From contig CM071598.1 of assembly GCA_036435485.1 (NCBI GenBank), positions 198,503,148 to 198,567,147 of the forward strand: a DNA stretch of 64,000 nt. Direction: 5' to 3'. Numbering within the stretch: position 1 is the stretch's first letter; every line of letters starts with the position of its first letter. This document shows positions 50,070 through 60,340 of this stretch, piece after piece. The position numbers were made by a program, and so were the translations under genes. Origin of the DNA: Saposhnikovia divaricata. Lineage: Eukaryota; Streptophyta; Magnoliopsida; Apiales; Apiaceae. The notes beneath the pieces were generated by a model. It was not told the DNA's origin. It saw only the letters and a program-made list of their open reading frames with translations, and did no database searches.

Positions 50070-50324
50070 GCAAGTAATTAAACCATGAAAACAAGTAAAA
50101 TTGGAACAAGTAGATACAAACAAGTTGTAAAATCGAGACAACCATGCTTGAAAACAAGTAGATACCTCCATGGAACCCCATCTTCGAAACCCACTTACAA
50201 ACCCATCTTCAGTTGTACTTGAAGCTCTTTGATTCCTCATTTTTTTGGGATTTTCGGCAGTGGTTTTGTAGTTAAACAGCAAGACAAGTGCAATCAGTAG
50301 AGAAATCACATAATTGAGACCCAT
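47390..50324 (-). pseudogene. TNPA-like gene (Ptta/En/Spm, Transposase_24 type), multi-exon, with in-frame stops
   Basis: Likely exons in minus-strand order: leader 50324-50166; 49597-49235 with ATG at 49542 (MARVGAKGKGKKKARTT, basic, then an acidic stretch); about 49010-48877 (KKTILQIMRSTWPRRLFTYR); about 48809-48495 (KELVEYWNSGPHAHRSEVG, NNRKKMKTLHSAGAKSFTEM, the conserved core of plant En/Spm TNPA-type proteins); about 48414-48270 (TPQAWWYKKTHLKKNGK); about 48197-47676 (ending in a helical EVTRLVGEILQSIYNKYENA); and a Gly/Asp/Glu-rich end to 47390. Splice sites are plausible. In-frame stops at about 49474 (TGA, probably from CGA), in the exon near 48270 and near 48175 suggest decay. By family it should bind the subterminal repeats. 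Confidence 0.7.
50011..50066. repeat. (AT)n microsatellite in a TNPA-like intron
   Basis: A pure AT run inside the first intron, giving Ile/Tyr-only frames on the minus strand that are not proteins. Confidence 0.9.
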
Positions 50325-50439
50325 ATTGTTGAGTTTTGACAGTTGAGACTTGAGAGAGAAAAGGGAGAAAAGAGAGAAAAGAGAGAAGGCAAGAAAAAGA
50401 GAGAAAAAAGAAAAGGGGGAAACTGCGGCTATTTACCCT

Positions 50440-50585
50440 AATCAGTCCCAAAACCGACCGTTCACTTGTTTACAGGTCGGTTTAGAATGGTCGGTTTTAA
50501 TATTGGCGCGATATTGAAATTTTACTGAAAATTAGAATTTTTCGTTTTCCCTCCATTTAAAACCGACCATATTAGTTGGTTATAT
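50440..50585. repeat. Internal subterminal repeat block, 5' of the TNPA-like gene
   Basis: AAACCGACC and GGTCGGTTTTA motifs immediately upstream (minus-strand sense) of a CT-rich leader of the TNPA-like gene (50340-50420). The position matches the right terminus (58930-59385) relative to the B3 gene. The sequence 50586-51240 after it is AT-rich and featureless. Confidence 0.75.
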
Positions 50586-51269
50586 GTATAATAATTTTCA
50601 AATTTATGAAAAATACTACACAAAAATTTAAAACACTTAATTATTAAAACTATAAAAATTGTTAATAGTCATTTTAAAGTGATATTTAAATCCGTAAGGT
50701 TTGTTTGTAACATATTTTTTACAAAAATATTAACAAAGGATAATTTTGCACATTTTGATAAATGTCTATGAATTGTATTACTTTATAATCATGATACTCC
50801 CGTTTCTACATAAACCGAATCTTAAATTTTGTCAAATAATTTTTCTGAAGTCTTTACTTGACTTTATATACAATACAACATAAATAGTTCGAGAATTGGT
50901 CAAAATTATAGTATTACACTATTTTACAAATATTATTTAAAAATGACACTTAATTATGCATTAATTACACAATATTAGAATTTTTTTTAAAACAATAAAA
51001 AAACATTTTTTAATGTTGTTTCTTATGAAGAAAGTGAACACTATGAAATTAAATTTTTTAAATATTTTTCAAGTTGGTAAATTTAATTGTTTGTTATTTT
51101 TATTGTTTTTTATTGCCTAAAATAATATATAATTATTGAAAATTATGTAACTTTATAAAAAAATTGATTTTTGTTTAATTAAATCGTAAAACTTAGTACT
51201 AATCATATTTAGAAAAATTAATAATAAAAAAGTGGCTGAAAATCATTGAAATGAGAACGGTTGTTTTGC

Positions 51270-51600
51270 TATTTATGACATCAGCAAAAAACCGACCATT
51301 ACGGTCGGTTTTAATATGGGTTAGGGTTTCTTACAGACCGACCGTTAGGGTTTCTTACGGTCGGTTTTATTGGTCGGTTTATGTACCGACCATATTGGTC
51401 GGATTCATTCCAGAGACTTTTTGGTATCCAGAAAACCGACCAAAGCAATTATTAATTTGTTTTTATTACTTTACCAGTAAAACCGACCATATAATTATAA
51501 ATATGAATGCGGTCGGTTTTAATAGGAACGAAATGGTCAGTAATGGTCGGTTTTGTCCTGGCCGTCGGATTAAACGGTCGGGTTTGTACTGTGTTTTTTA
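51270..51600. repeat. Internal subterminal repeat block B
   Basis: Same order as block A: GGTCGGATTCATTCCAGAGA (51397), CTTTTTGGTATCCAGA, ACCGACCAAAGCAATTATTA, an AAATGGTCAG element, then AAACGGTCGGGTTTG, a T run and the CTGCATTTCTGGTTCC motif. Blocks A and B are recognisably copies of one another. It lies 3' of the coiled-coil gene. Confidence 0.85.
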
Positions 51601-51653
51601 TTTTTTTAGGCTGCATTTCTGGTTCCTAGAACCAGAAATGCAGCCTAAAAAAA
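51601..51653. repeat. Perfect inverted repeat, 25 bp arms, 3 nt loop
   Basis: Left arm 51601-51625, loop CTA, right arm 51629-51653, with no mismatch. The arm carries the GCTGCATTTCTGGTTC form of the boundary motif seen singly in blocks A and D. It lies about 165 bp beyond the stop codon of the coiled-coil gene, so it would form a strong hairpin in its 3' RNA. Confidence 0.93.
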
Positions 51654-51819
51654 CCATAATTAAAATACAACAAAAGTCCAATCAAAACCAATAAAACAAA
51701 GTTCGAATGAATCATAAAAAGTTTTTAAAATACATAATCAAAATAAAAATCAAATTACATAATCAAGGAAACTGGAGATTATACAATTTCGTTAAATGTG
51801 CAATCTCCATTTTTGCCTC

Positions 51820-51969
51820 CTACAAAGAATCCTGGAGTTCCTCCACTTGTACCGCCAGTTCGTCAACTTTTTCTTGGAGCAACTTGTTCTCCATCCTTGC
51901 TTCTTTCAACTCCTCTTGCAACTTCTTCTTCGACGACTCGGTCTTGCTCGAACCCTTGATCGAATCCAT
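51820..51969 (-). CDS. Coiled-coil microprotein (49 residues), own cassette
   Basis: ATG at 51969-51967, stop TAG at 51822-51820. Begins MDSIKGSSKTESSKKK (Ser/Lys-rich), followed by a Leu/Glu/Lys-rich stretch containing LKEARMENKLLQEKVDELAV and ending EELQDSL, with hydrophobic residues at heptad spacing: a short coiled coil for dimerisation. A good splice acceptor (TATCTTGCAG) ends two bases before the ATG, suggesting a 5' UTR intron. Repeat block B lies on the 3' side and block C on the 5' side, so the gene has its own cassette like the other three. A partner with a coiled coil, such as the TNPA-like protein, is plausible. No family recognised; it could be the remnant of a longer protein. 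Confidence 0.5.
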   Translation of the reverse strand: MDSIKGSSKTESSKKKLQEELKEARMENKLLQEKVDELAVQVEELQDSL

Positions 51970-52199
51970 GACTGCAAGATACAGATTATATTAAAATACC
52001 AATGTAATATTTGCAAAGTAATTGAAAATATACAAACATATATAAATATATTACCAATGTAATGAGAAGATTCACAATATGTTATGACTTATAAAACTAC
52101 ATGATATATATAGGCATATGGACGCGCCCCTTCACTGACTGGTTTCACCTTTTCATTTCCCATAACCGCACGGAATACCAGATGCATTGAACAAGAAAT

Positions 52200-52470
52200 T
52201 TTTTCAAACTTAAACCCGACCGCGTTTTTGAATAATCGGTCGGTTTTGATGGTCGTTTCTCAACAGTCAAAACTCTTAAATAACCGCACAGATTACCATA
52301 AGTCAACATGTTGAATGTTAAAGCGACCGTTAAAAGTAGTCGGTTTAGTAACCGACTACTGTGGTCGGATTTATTAAGACGGCCGGTTTTCCTTGAACGA
52401 AATGGTCAAAAACGGTCGGTTTAATCCTTAAACGGTCGGTTTTGATCCTGAACTTTTTTTTACCAATAAT
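52200..52470. repeat. Internal subterminal repeat block C
   Basis: GGTCGGTTTTGATGG, AGTCGGTTTAGTAACCGACT, GGTCGGATTTATT, AAATGGTCAAAAACGGTCGG (52410), then a T run and ACCAATAATTAT. It is a more divergent copy of the A/B/D pattern lacking the CTGCAGTTCTGG motif. It lies 3' of the TNPD-like gene and 5' of the coiled-coil gene. Confidence 0.8.
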
Positions 52471-52658
52471 TATATTACCTATTCCCCTCTAACAATATTA
52501 CCAATAACAAAGATTCAATCCAACCCTGAACAAGTACAATCACCTATTCATACATAAAATCAATCGAACGAAATATTTAAAATCCAATCTAATGAATTGC
52601 ATTAAGTTATAATTGCAAACATCGTCTCATACTTGATTAAAATACAATTATTTTACAC

Positions 52659-55600
52659 TTAATCATAATCGGAATCATCATCACCATCTTCTTCTTCTTC
52701 TTCTTCTTCTTCTTCTTCTTCTTCTTCTTCTTCTTCTTCTTCTTCTTCTTCTTCTTCTTCTTCTTCTTCTCCTTCTCCTTCTTCTCCTTCTTCATTATTC
52801 TCTTCTTCTTCTTCCTCATCCTCTTCCTCTTCCTCGTCTTCTTCTTGTTGGTGATTTGGTGTCATAGGCGCATATTGAGCGAAATCAACAAATAAAGAAA
52901 ATGAAGGTCTCAATTGATTTTCTTGAAAGGCTTCTTCTTCTCTACATGAATTTATCGATTCATCAAATGGACGACTTTTACTTGTAATAACCGTATATAT
53001 GTTACCTTGTGGATACAACACACTAGGAGCATAATACACTTGAGTAGCTTGACTAGCCAAGATAAATTTCTCATTTGATTGTAATCGTGAACTTACATCA
53101 ACTGTAATAACACGATTTCGGTCAATCCGTACACCGGATCCGGCACTATCGAACCAATCACATTTGAACAAGTAAACTTGTTTTCCACCTTGATAAATAA
53201 GCTTGATGATTTCTTGCAATTGACCATAATAATCATTTAAGACATTATTATGTGAACTACATTTGACCATAACTCCGGAACTAGCACTTGAAGAAGATTT
53301 AGTATGAAATTTGTAGCCATTAACGGTACAAATTTCATACAACATTGCCAATATTGCTGGTCCCAAAAGTAAGGATCTAAAACGCGGACCATTCACATCA
53401 TCGTTTTCAACCTTTGTGCGAAACCATGATCTAAATTCGGTTTTTAACAATCTATCTAATTCTTCCGGTATTGTGTTTGGTTGTTCTTCTTTCACGTGAG
53501 CTTCATACTCTAGTATGTAAGGTTGAACTTCGGGTGAGTTCATGAAAACATATTCGTCCGCAAGTAATCGTTCTTCATCCGTCAAATATGCATTTTTGTG
53601 CTTTCCCGTGGTACTAAGAGGATATATGAACACTTCGAGTTCATTTTTATCATTTGTGCCACACACAACCTCGTTACGACGTAATTGATTATGAACCGTG
53701 ACCGATTTAGAATCAAAGTAGAATGAGAAAAATTCAACATCTCCTCTTCTATATAACGTTCTGCAATTGAACCTTCAACCCTTGCCTTATTACGAACCTT
53801 ATGCTTCATATATCCCATCATTCTCTCAACAAAATACATCCAACGATAATTAACGGGACCTCCTAACCTACATTCTTTGGCCAAGTGTAGTACCAAGTGC
53901 TCCATTGAATCAAAAAAACCTGGTGGAAAAAATGTTTCTAGCACGAGCATCGTTCGGACTATAGACTTTTCCAAAATTTTTAAATCATCTCGGATTAAGG
54001 TAGAAGAACAAATGTCTTGAAAGAATTTTGAAAGCGAAGATAGTGCATCAACAATATATTGAGGTAGAAGCTCACGAATCGCATGCGGCAACAACTTTTG
54101 CATGATAATATGACAATCGTGTGATTTGAACCCCGAAAATGTACAATTCTCTTTACAACAACGGCCTATATTTGATGCATAACCATCCGGAAGTGACAAT
54201 GAACGAAACCAATCACACATGAGTTTTCGTTGTTTTTTTGAGAGTGTAAAAGGTGCTTTTGGCTTTTTTCCACCTTCGATCCACAATTCGGGCAAAACAT
54301 TCATTAACTTGCAATCGATCCTTGCCTTCTTGTGATCCTTCGTCTTGTTTGTATCATTGATGATAGTATAAAAAATATTGTCAAACACATTTTTTTCGGT
54401 GTGCATGACATCGATACAATGACGCATCGAAAGTGATGAGCAATATGGCAACTCAAAAAACATTGAAAAGTGCGTCCAGTTGTGATCAACTCCGAAACCA
54501 AGGCTTTTCTTATTTTTGTTTTCTCTTCCCGGTGGTGGAAATTCTAAATTTTCACAAATATTCTTCAAAGTCTCACCACTTGAGCGACCAACAAACACCT
54601 TTTTTTCTTCACTTGGAAACTTAGTACTTGGAAGATGGAGAGGATCATCTTCGGGTAAGAAACAACGATTTGTACCAAAACTACACTTTCCACATGTTTT
54701 CAATTGAATTCCTTGAATTTTTCCACCACAAACCGGACATGAGAGTTTTCCATGTGTTGACCATCCGCTAACCATACCTAACCCAGGAAAATCGGTTATT
54801 GTCCACATAATCGCCGCCCTCAAGGTAAAATTTTGCTTTAATGATTGATCAAAAGTTTCCACCCCTACATCCCACAACTCCTTTAATTCATTTATGAGAG
54901 GTCTAAGGTACACATTTAGATTCTTAGCCGGACTCTTTTCACCGGGAATTAAAAGAGGCATAAAAGTGTACGGTTTTTTCATTCCCATAGAGGGAGGAAG
55001 ATTGTAGACCACCACTATCACCGGCCACACCGAGTACACCTTTTTCCCAGAATTGCCAAAAGGGCAAAAGCCATCGGTTGCAAGTCCAAGACGGATATTC
55101 CTACTCTCCCTTGCAAATCTTGGATAACGACGATCAAATTCTTTCCACACATCTCCGTCTGCAGGGTGACTAAGTTCTCCTGGCTTTGTTTCCCTTTTTT
55201 TGTACCATGTCATGTGTTTAGCGGTATGCTCTGACATATACAATCTCTGTAGACGAGGGATAAGTGGAAAATATCTCAAGACCTTGTTCGGTATCCCTCT
55301 TCCGTTTTTCTTTTTTTACCTTTGTAACGACTTTTACCACAAATGTCACAAACAATCTTGTTCTCATCATCACCATAGTACAACATACAATCATTCTCAC
55401 ATACATCAATTTTCTCATATCCCAAAGTTAACTTCTTCATCATTGTTTTCATAATGTAATAAGAATTTGGTAAAGTATGGTCCTTAGGAAGAACTTCACC
55501 AAGCAATGCAAGTAAAGAATCAAAGACCTTTTCAGAGCATTGTGCCATATTTTTAAAATGTAACAATCGAGTGGTCAATGACATTCTTGTAAAATTTGTG

Positions 55601-56055
55601 TTACCGGGATAAATTGGAGCTCCCGAATCTTTAACATCCTTGTAAAATTGAGAAGCATATGCATTTGGTGGTTCTTCAACATTACTATTACTCGCATCAC
55701 CATGATTTTCACCACTAATATCTCGTAATAATGCGTTTAAATCAAAGGGTTCTTCAACAATCTCTTCCGAGGTACGCTTACGTTTTTTCTTTTTGATAAC
55801 TTCTCTTTTTTCACCATGCAAAGTCCATACTTTATAATGTTCAATAATACTATTTTTATATAAGTGAAGTTCAACACTATCAAGTTTCGCCCACAACGCA
55901 TTTTTACATTTCTTACACGGACATAATATTTTTTCGCCCTTCATACCATTTTTACGCGCGAACTCCAAAAATTCTTTCACACCATCCCAATATTCATTAC
56001 TCGATGAAAGTACATTATTTTCCACACGTCGGTTCATCCAATCACGTTTCGACAT
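52659..56055 (-). CDS. TNPD-like CACTA transposase (tnp2 family), two frameshifts
   Basis: Starts MSKRDWMNRRVENNVLSSS with the transposase-associated domain (CPCKKCKN, 56055-55780). Next come a zinc-ribbon-like CDICGKSRYK and the tnp2 transposase core from LRYFPLIPRLQRLYMS through KHMTWYKK, LGLATDGFCPFG, MWTITDFPGLGMVSGWSTHG and CIDVMHTEKNVFDNI. Then follow a DUF4218-like region (LPPxxx-type IRELLPQYIVDALSSL, HLVLHLAKECRLGGPVNYRW), a DUF4216-like region (QVYLFKCDWFDS) and a long Asp/Glu tail from a (TTC)n repeat, ending at 52659. Frameshifts lie near 55290 (between KTEEG and IPNKVLRYFP) and near 53730 (a T run before FDSKSVTVHNQLRR). Both are single-base and in or near short runs, so they may be mutations or assembly errors. 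The family catalyses excision and integration of CACTA elements. Confidence 0.85.
52688..52774. repeat. (TTC)n microsatellite coding the acidic tail of TNPD
   Basis: About 27 TTC repeats, read as a poly-Glu tail on the minus strand. Other frames give poly-Lys or poly-Ser and are not genes. Confidence 0.93.
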
Positions 56056-56056
56056 C

Positions 56057-56102
<46 letters not shown>
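56056..56102. repeat. (AT)n microsatellite 5' of TNPD
   Basis: AT run just upstream of the TNPD start codon. The stretch to 56520 is AT-rich 5' leader with TATTCACAAATATAATATGT-type short repeats and no gene. Confidence 0.85.
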
Positions 56103-56103
<1 letters not shown>

Positions 56104-56519
56104 ATTTCATAATACATTTTTCACATAACTATAAATCAACAAAAAAACATATTCACATTTCACACAATTAATGCACAAATATAATGTACATATATATTTG
56201 ACAAATTTAATATGTACACAAAATTAAAGAATATGTACAAACATGTATATTTGTTCACTATTAATGTACATATTCACAAATATAATATGTACAAAACATG
56301 TATGTATATATTCACAAATGAAAAAAAATTAAAACAAAAGTGGGCATAATTTATAACATACCATTAATGAGCTTTCAATGTTCTCCAAGATTTTTCACCA
56401 TAATGAGCTTTCAATGTTCTCCAAGATTTCTCTAGATTCAAGCCTCCAACCACTTAATGTCTCAAGAAAACAATAAATGAAGAGTGAAAGAAAAAGGGGT
56501 GTATAACAATAAATTAAGG

Positions 56520-56860
56520 TCAGTTCTAATCCGACCATAACGGTCGGTTTAAATTACGAATTATCAACTTTTTTGTCACCATCGGTGCAGAGGTAGTTGG
56601 GAGCATTTAATGCAGTTTTAATACGACTAAAACGGTCGGAATAAGTGGTCGGGTTTGCAACCGACCATTACGGTCGGATTCATTCCAGAGAGCAAAAAAA
56701 CCGACTAATTTAAACCGACCACTATATTAAGAATACGGTCGGGTTTACTGGGGGAGCAATGGTAAAAAACGGTCGGTTTAAGACTTTCAGTCGGATTACT
56801 CGGTCGGTTTAAAGCCTTCAAATTTTTTTTTCCTGCAGTTCTGGTTCCCAGCTGTACCAA
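56520..56860. repeat. Internal subterminal repeat block D
   Basis: Same pattern as A and B: ACCGACCATTACGGTCGG, GGTCGGATTCATTCCAGAGA (about 56673), AATACGGTCGGGTTTA, AAAACGGTCGGTTTAAG, a T run and CTGCAGTTCTGGTTCCCAG (56834), then TGTACCAATAAC. It lies 3' of the B3 gene and 5' of TNPD. Confidence 0.87.
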
Positions 56861-57078
56861 TAACACAATCAACGCAATAAAATCAATCCATCCACCAAAT
56901 CAATCCATCGAATCTATCTATCCATCCAGTATCCAGTATATTAAGAATCATTAAAACATTAAAATTTACGTAAGATCTTTAAATATATGAAACCATAGTT
57001 TACAAATCCAAACCAAAAGTCTACAAATCCAAACCATAGTTTTTAAGGTACACAGTCATCCAATCGGACCAAAAGTAA

Positions 57079-57962
57079 TCATACATCAATGCCCATCAAA
57101 TCTGGACCATTTTTCTTGTAGCAAATTACATTAAATTTCCTAGGATTAATAGGGCCCCCGGTAAAGACTAGAACATCTCCAACTTCTAGCCCTAACGATT
57201 TGGCAAAACCCACCCAAGCTCGATCCTGAATTCTTATTCGTTGACCGGTCGCCTTGACTTGTAAGTCCCACGTTTTATTGTTAAGCTCATCCTTAATTTC
57301 CAAGACATCACCGTCATGCCACTTCTCCGCCACTGATTTGAACTTTGCTGCTAGCTCCTACACATTAATCACAGGTTAAACAATTGCAAAATCATAAATC
57401 TTTTTTTGCTAAATAATTAAATCATACAAATTTTAATATAAAACAAACAAAAACTTACAATTCCATAGCAATAATTCAGGAGATGTGATTGTACAATTCC
57501 TACTTTGAATTCATTAACAGAATATGATTTCTCCACGAGGCTTGGACCAAATAAAATTGCTTCAAATCGCCCATCACCAAGATAAGTAAGCACTATAATG
57601 TCTCCCTCCTCAAAAAACCTCAAGCCAGAAATCTTGCTTTCCGGTGAGTAAGATCCAATGAAGGTTTGGCCATTTGGTAAAGTAACGGTAATTTCAGAAG
57701 GTAGAAGATGAGCAAATCGCTTAAAAAAAGCCGGGGAGAGGGCTTGCATTTGTACATATGTATATGATCAACCAAAATTATATCAAAAAAGATGAAAATT
57801 GTATTGCGTATAATGCATTAAAAGTAAGATAATGTGAACTTACTACGAGACCCCTTTCTGCGTGGGATTTAGTCTTGCATAATGAAAAAGCCTTACATTC
57901 AACCATGGTAAGTTTATCTAAAAATAAAAACACAATTACTTAAGTTAATTACTAATTGATAG

Positions 57963-58000
<38 letters not shown>

Positions 58001-58433
58001 CAAAGGATAAATGATAGAAAATTTACCATAGGTCGGGGGATCATACTCAACCTCTGTCAGATATTCATTCAAAACATTTACCATAAAGATCCCGTTGCCC
58101 TTGTAGGTAAACACGGCGCATATACCATACTTGCTCCGAAATTTCTTAAAAAATCCCAATACGTTTTTAAAAATCCCATCCTCCCAATCGAATCTCACAT
58201 GGGTCTTCTCACCGTTAGGAAGCTCGAATATAACTGTTTCTGGCATCTCAGCTCCAAAATGTGTTAAAATCGGCGGTGGTATTCTCTGCGGAAAAAAGAG
58301 GTGTCATACATATCTACATATTCAAATGCATACATTAATTGACCATTACTCATACCATTTTATTTTGCGGTTTATATTCGCTGGGATGGACAAGGCGCAT
58401 AAAACGTGGAAAGAGGTAATTTTGACCATCCAT
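57079..58433 (-). CDS. B3-domain (REM-like) protein gene inside the CACTA element
   Basis: Five exons on the minus strand: 58433-58356 (MDGQNYLFPRFMRLVHPSEY), 58285-58027 (LPNGEKTHVRFDWEDGIFKN, KYGICAVFTYKGNGIFMV), 57917-57844 (KLTMVECKAFSLCKTK), about 57749-57459 (SPAFFKRFAHLLPSEITVTL, EEGDIIVLTYLGDGRFEAIL) and 57357-57079 (KTWDLQVKATGQRIRIQDRA, GLEVGDVLVFTGG, stop). Three B3-like modules with the FxxxF, LPNG and GD-hydrophobic patterns of plant REM-type B3 DNA-binding proteins. Donors and acceptors of exons 1-3 and 5 are good and phases agree; the exon 4 acceptor is unclear (possibly mutated). A CT-rich leader lies at 58800-58870. B3 proteins bind DNA in the nucleus. Its own flanking repeat blocks make it look like a resident gene of the element and not a random capture. 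No stop codon in the exons. Confidence 0.7.
57965..58000. repeat. (AT)n microsatellite in a B3-gene intron
   Basis: AT run in the intron between exons 2 and 3. Confidence 0.85.
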
Positions 58434-58504
58434 ATCTATATATTCAAAAAAAGAGAATGAATTGAACAACAAAATTACATAAAAATCGAACATAAATTCG
58501 AATG

Positions 58505-58730
58505 TGTCAAATCGAACCAACAAATCCAACAAACAAAATCCTATAATCGAGAAATAAATTTGAATCCATCCATTCGAACCAAGAAATCCAACATACTAAC
58601 TCATATAATCGAACATAATTCGAACCAAGAAATCCGACATACAAAATCATATAATCGAACATAATTCGAACCAAGGAATCCGACATACAAAATCATATAA
58701 TAGAGAATCAATTTACTAGCCCCAAATTCA
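58505..58730. repeat. Short direct repeats in the 5' leader of the B3 gene
   Basis: Three or four tandem units of about 50 bp built on ATCATATAATCGAACATAA and TTCGAACCAAGAAATCCGAC. No coding sequence apparent. Confidence 0.7.
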
Positions 58731-58929
58731 TAAATCCATAAAGTTAAAACCCAAATCGAATATATAGATACAGTGCGTGTGTGTAAGTATATAACATAGA
58801 GAGAGATGAGTTACCAGAGAGAGAGAGAGAGAGAGAGATGCGAGAGAGATCGAGGAGTGAGAGAGTTAATTGGAGAGAGGAGAGAGTTAACGGAATAAAA
58901 CATAAAACGGGAACTACAAAAATATTTAA

Positions 58930-59385
58930 GTGTCTCACAAACCCGACCGTCCTAACGGTCGGGTTAGTCTGACGTGGGAAGGCCTAAAATAACGGTCGGA
59001 AATATTGGTCGGTTTTATTCTTTATTGTTCGTGTGGGATCCACAAATAATATTGGTCGGTTTTATTGGTCGGATTAAACTGACGTGGCCCGTCAGTCAAC
59101 AGAAGTGGGCCCCACAAGACCTGTTGGTCGGTTTAAGTGGTCGGTTTTATTAATTCTTTAGTGTTCGTGTGGGATCCACAAATAATATTGGTCGGTTTTA
59201 TTGGTCGGTTTAGGCTGACGTGGCCAGTCAGTCAACAAATGTGGGCTCCACAAGACCTGTTGGTCGGTTTAAGTGGTCGGATTTAAAATAAACCCGACCG
59301 TGGTACCTAACGGTCGGATTTTGCTCCAGTAAAGAGTTAGTCGGATTTATGACGGTCGGAAAAGACTCTGTTTCTTGTGGTAGTT
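58930..59385. repeat. Right terminus with subterminal repeats and a 136 bp tandem duplication
   Basis: Dense GGTCGGTTTA motifs up to the right inverted repeat. A segment starting GTTCGTGTGGGATCCACAAA at 59027 is repeated from 59163, and each copy includes CTGACGTGGCC and GTGGGCYCCACAAGACC. It lies 5' of the B3 gene. Confidence 0.88.
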
Positions 59386-60330
59386 TCTAAAAAAAATTGG
59401 TACCATTCTAATATTTAATTGAGTGAGATTTCAGAGCCAAGCGCAATGAATAAAAGTAATACTAAAAAAGGATATTTATGCAACATGTACAATTTAATAT
59501 ATTTGCTAAAACTCATATTAACTGAGGAAAGAACAAAAAGAATAATTTATGAATAGATTTGAATACAATATTTTGGTCAAATTGTCCTTGCACACAGTCA
59601 CACATAAATCTATGGTTACATTTAAAAACATGCAAAGCAGAAGCAGCTGTACAAAAATAAGGAGTTCACACAACATCTGATGACACCATAGTCAAACAAA
59701 ATTCTTGCATATGTTAAAAATGGCACTGTGTTACTACAATTTACTACAATTTTATACAAATATTGTAGTTTAAATAATAAAATTAATATCTTTTTTCAAT
59801 TATCTTTTCTTGTTCTCTTTTACACATATTTCAAATAAAGTAGAATTATCATAATTATCTGTTTTATATTAGTGGATGCACTTAAGTGATTAAAAAAAGT
59901 AATTAATGGAAACTAGAATTTACCAATTTAAATCATGAAATTTATTACTAAACAGTTAAAATTTTAATGACTTCTACAAAGGTCTAGGAAGGTGAAATTC
60001 TATACGTACAAACACACAATTCCAGTTAGGGGCTTAGAGAAGAATGATATTATAGCCTATTTAGATTAATTTAATTTGCTAAAACTAGCTTAGATAAGAA
60101 TGTTATTATACTTCATAATATTTTCCAAAACTAACTTAATTATTGTTGAAGACACAGATCAAGCATATTAGGACATGTCCGTTTCTCTCAGCACTTACAA
60201 ACAACCAAAACAAATACAAATATGATATAAATTACTAAACACATACAAATAACACTAATTCACCTAGACATTTCAATAAACATAATAAACGATATATAAA
60301 CATAGATCAATGTATACGTACAATTATACA
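59386..60330. other. AT-rich sequence, no gene seen
   Basis: No ORF with family resemblance and no obvious repeat. It may be the interior of the CACTA element whose right end is at 61513. Confidence 0.5.
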
Positions 60331-60340
60331 ATTATATATA

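Larger units (their letters stand above)
46531..59385 (-). mobile_element. Large four-gene CACTA element
   Basis: The left end is CACTACAAGAAACAGAGTC. The right end reads GACTCTGTTTCTTGTGGTAG (to about 59385), the matching inverted repeat with three extra bases and a changed terminal base. The last bases are decayed and no clean 3 bp target repeat is seen. Both ends carry dense GGTCGGTTTTA/TAAACCGACC subterminal repeats, the pattern bound by TNPA in En/Spm. Inside are four minus-strand genes: TNPA-like, a coiled-coil microprotein, TNPD-like and a B3-domain gene. Blocks of the same repeats lie between all of them. Both genes known to be needed in En/Spm are present but carry stops or frameshifts. 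An alternative is several separate CACTA elements nested or fused. Confidence 0.85.

Noticed and set aside
49981..50324. Minus-strand frame starting MGLNYVISLLIALVLLF that looks like a signal peptide followed by an Ile/Tyr stretch
   Set aside because: The end is an (AT)n intron and the start lies in the leader exon of the TNPA-like gene; a secreted protein makes no sense in this context, though the leader exon itself may be real.
52637..52819. Poly-Lys frame
   Set aside because: Wrong frame of the (TTC)n repeat that encodes the acidic tail of TNPD.
54304..54707. Several 60-65 residue frames on both strands inside the TNPD region
   Set aside because: Shadows of the transposase coding sequence in other frames.
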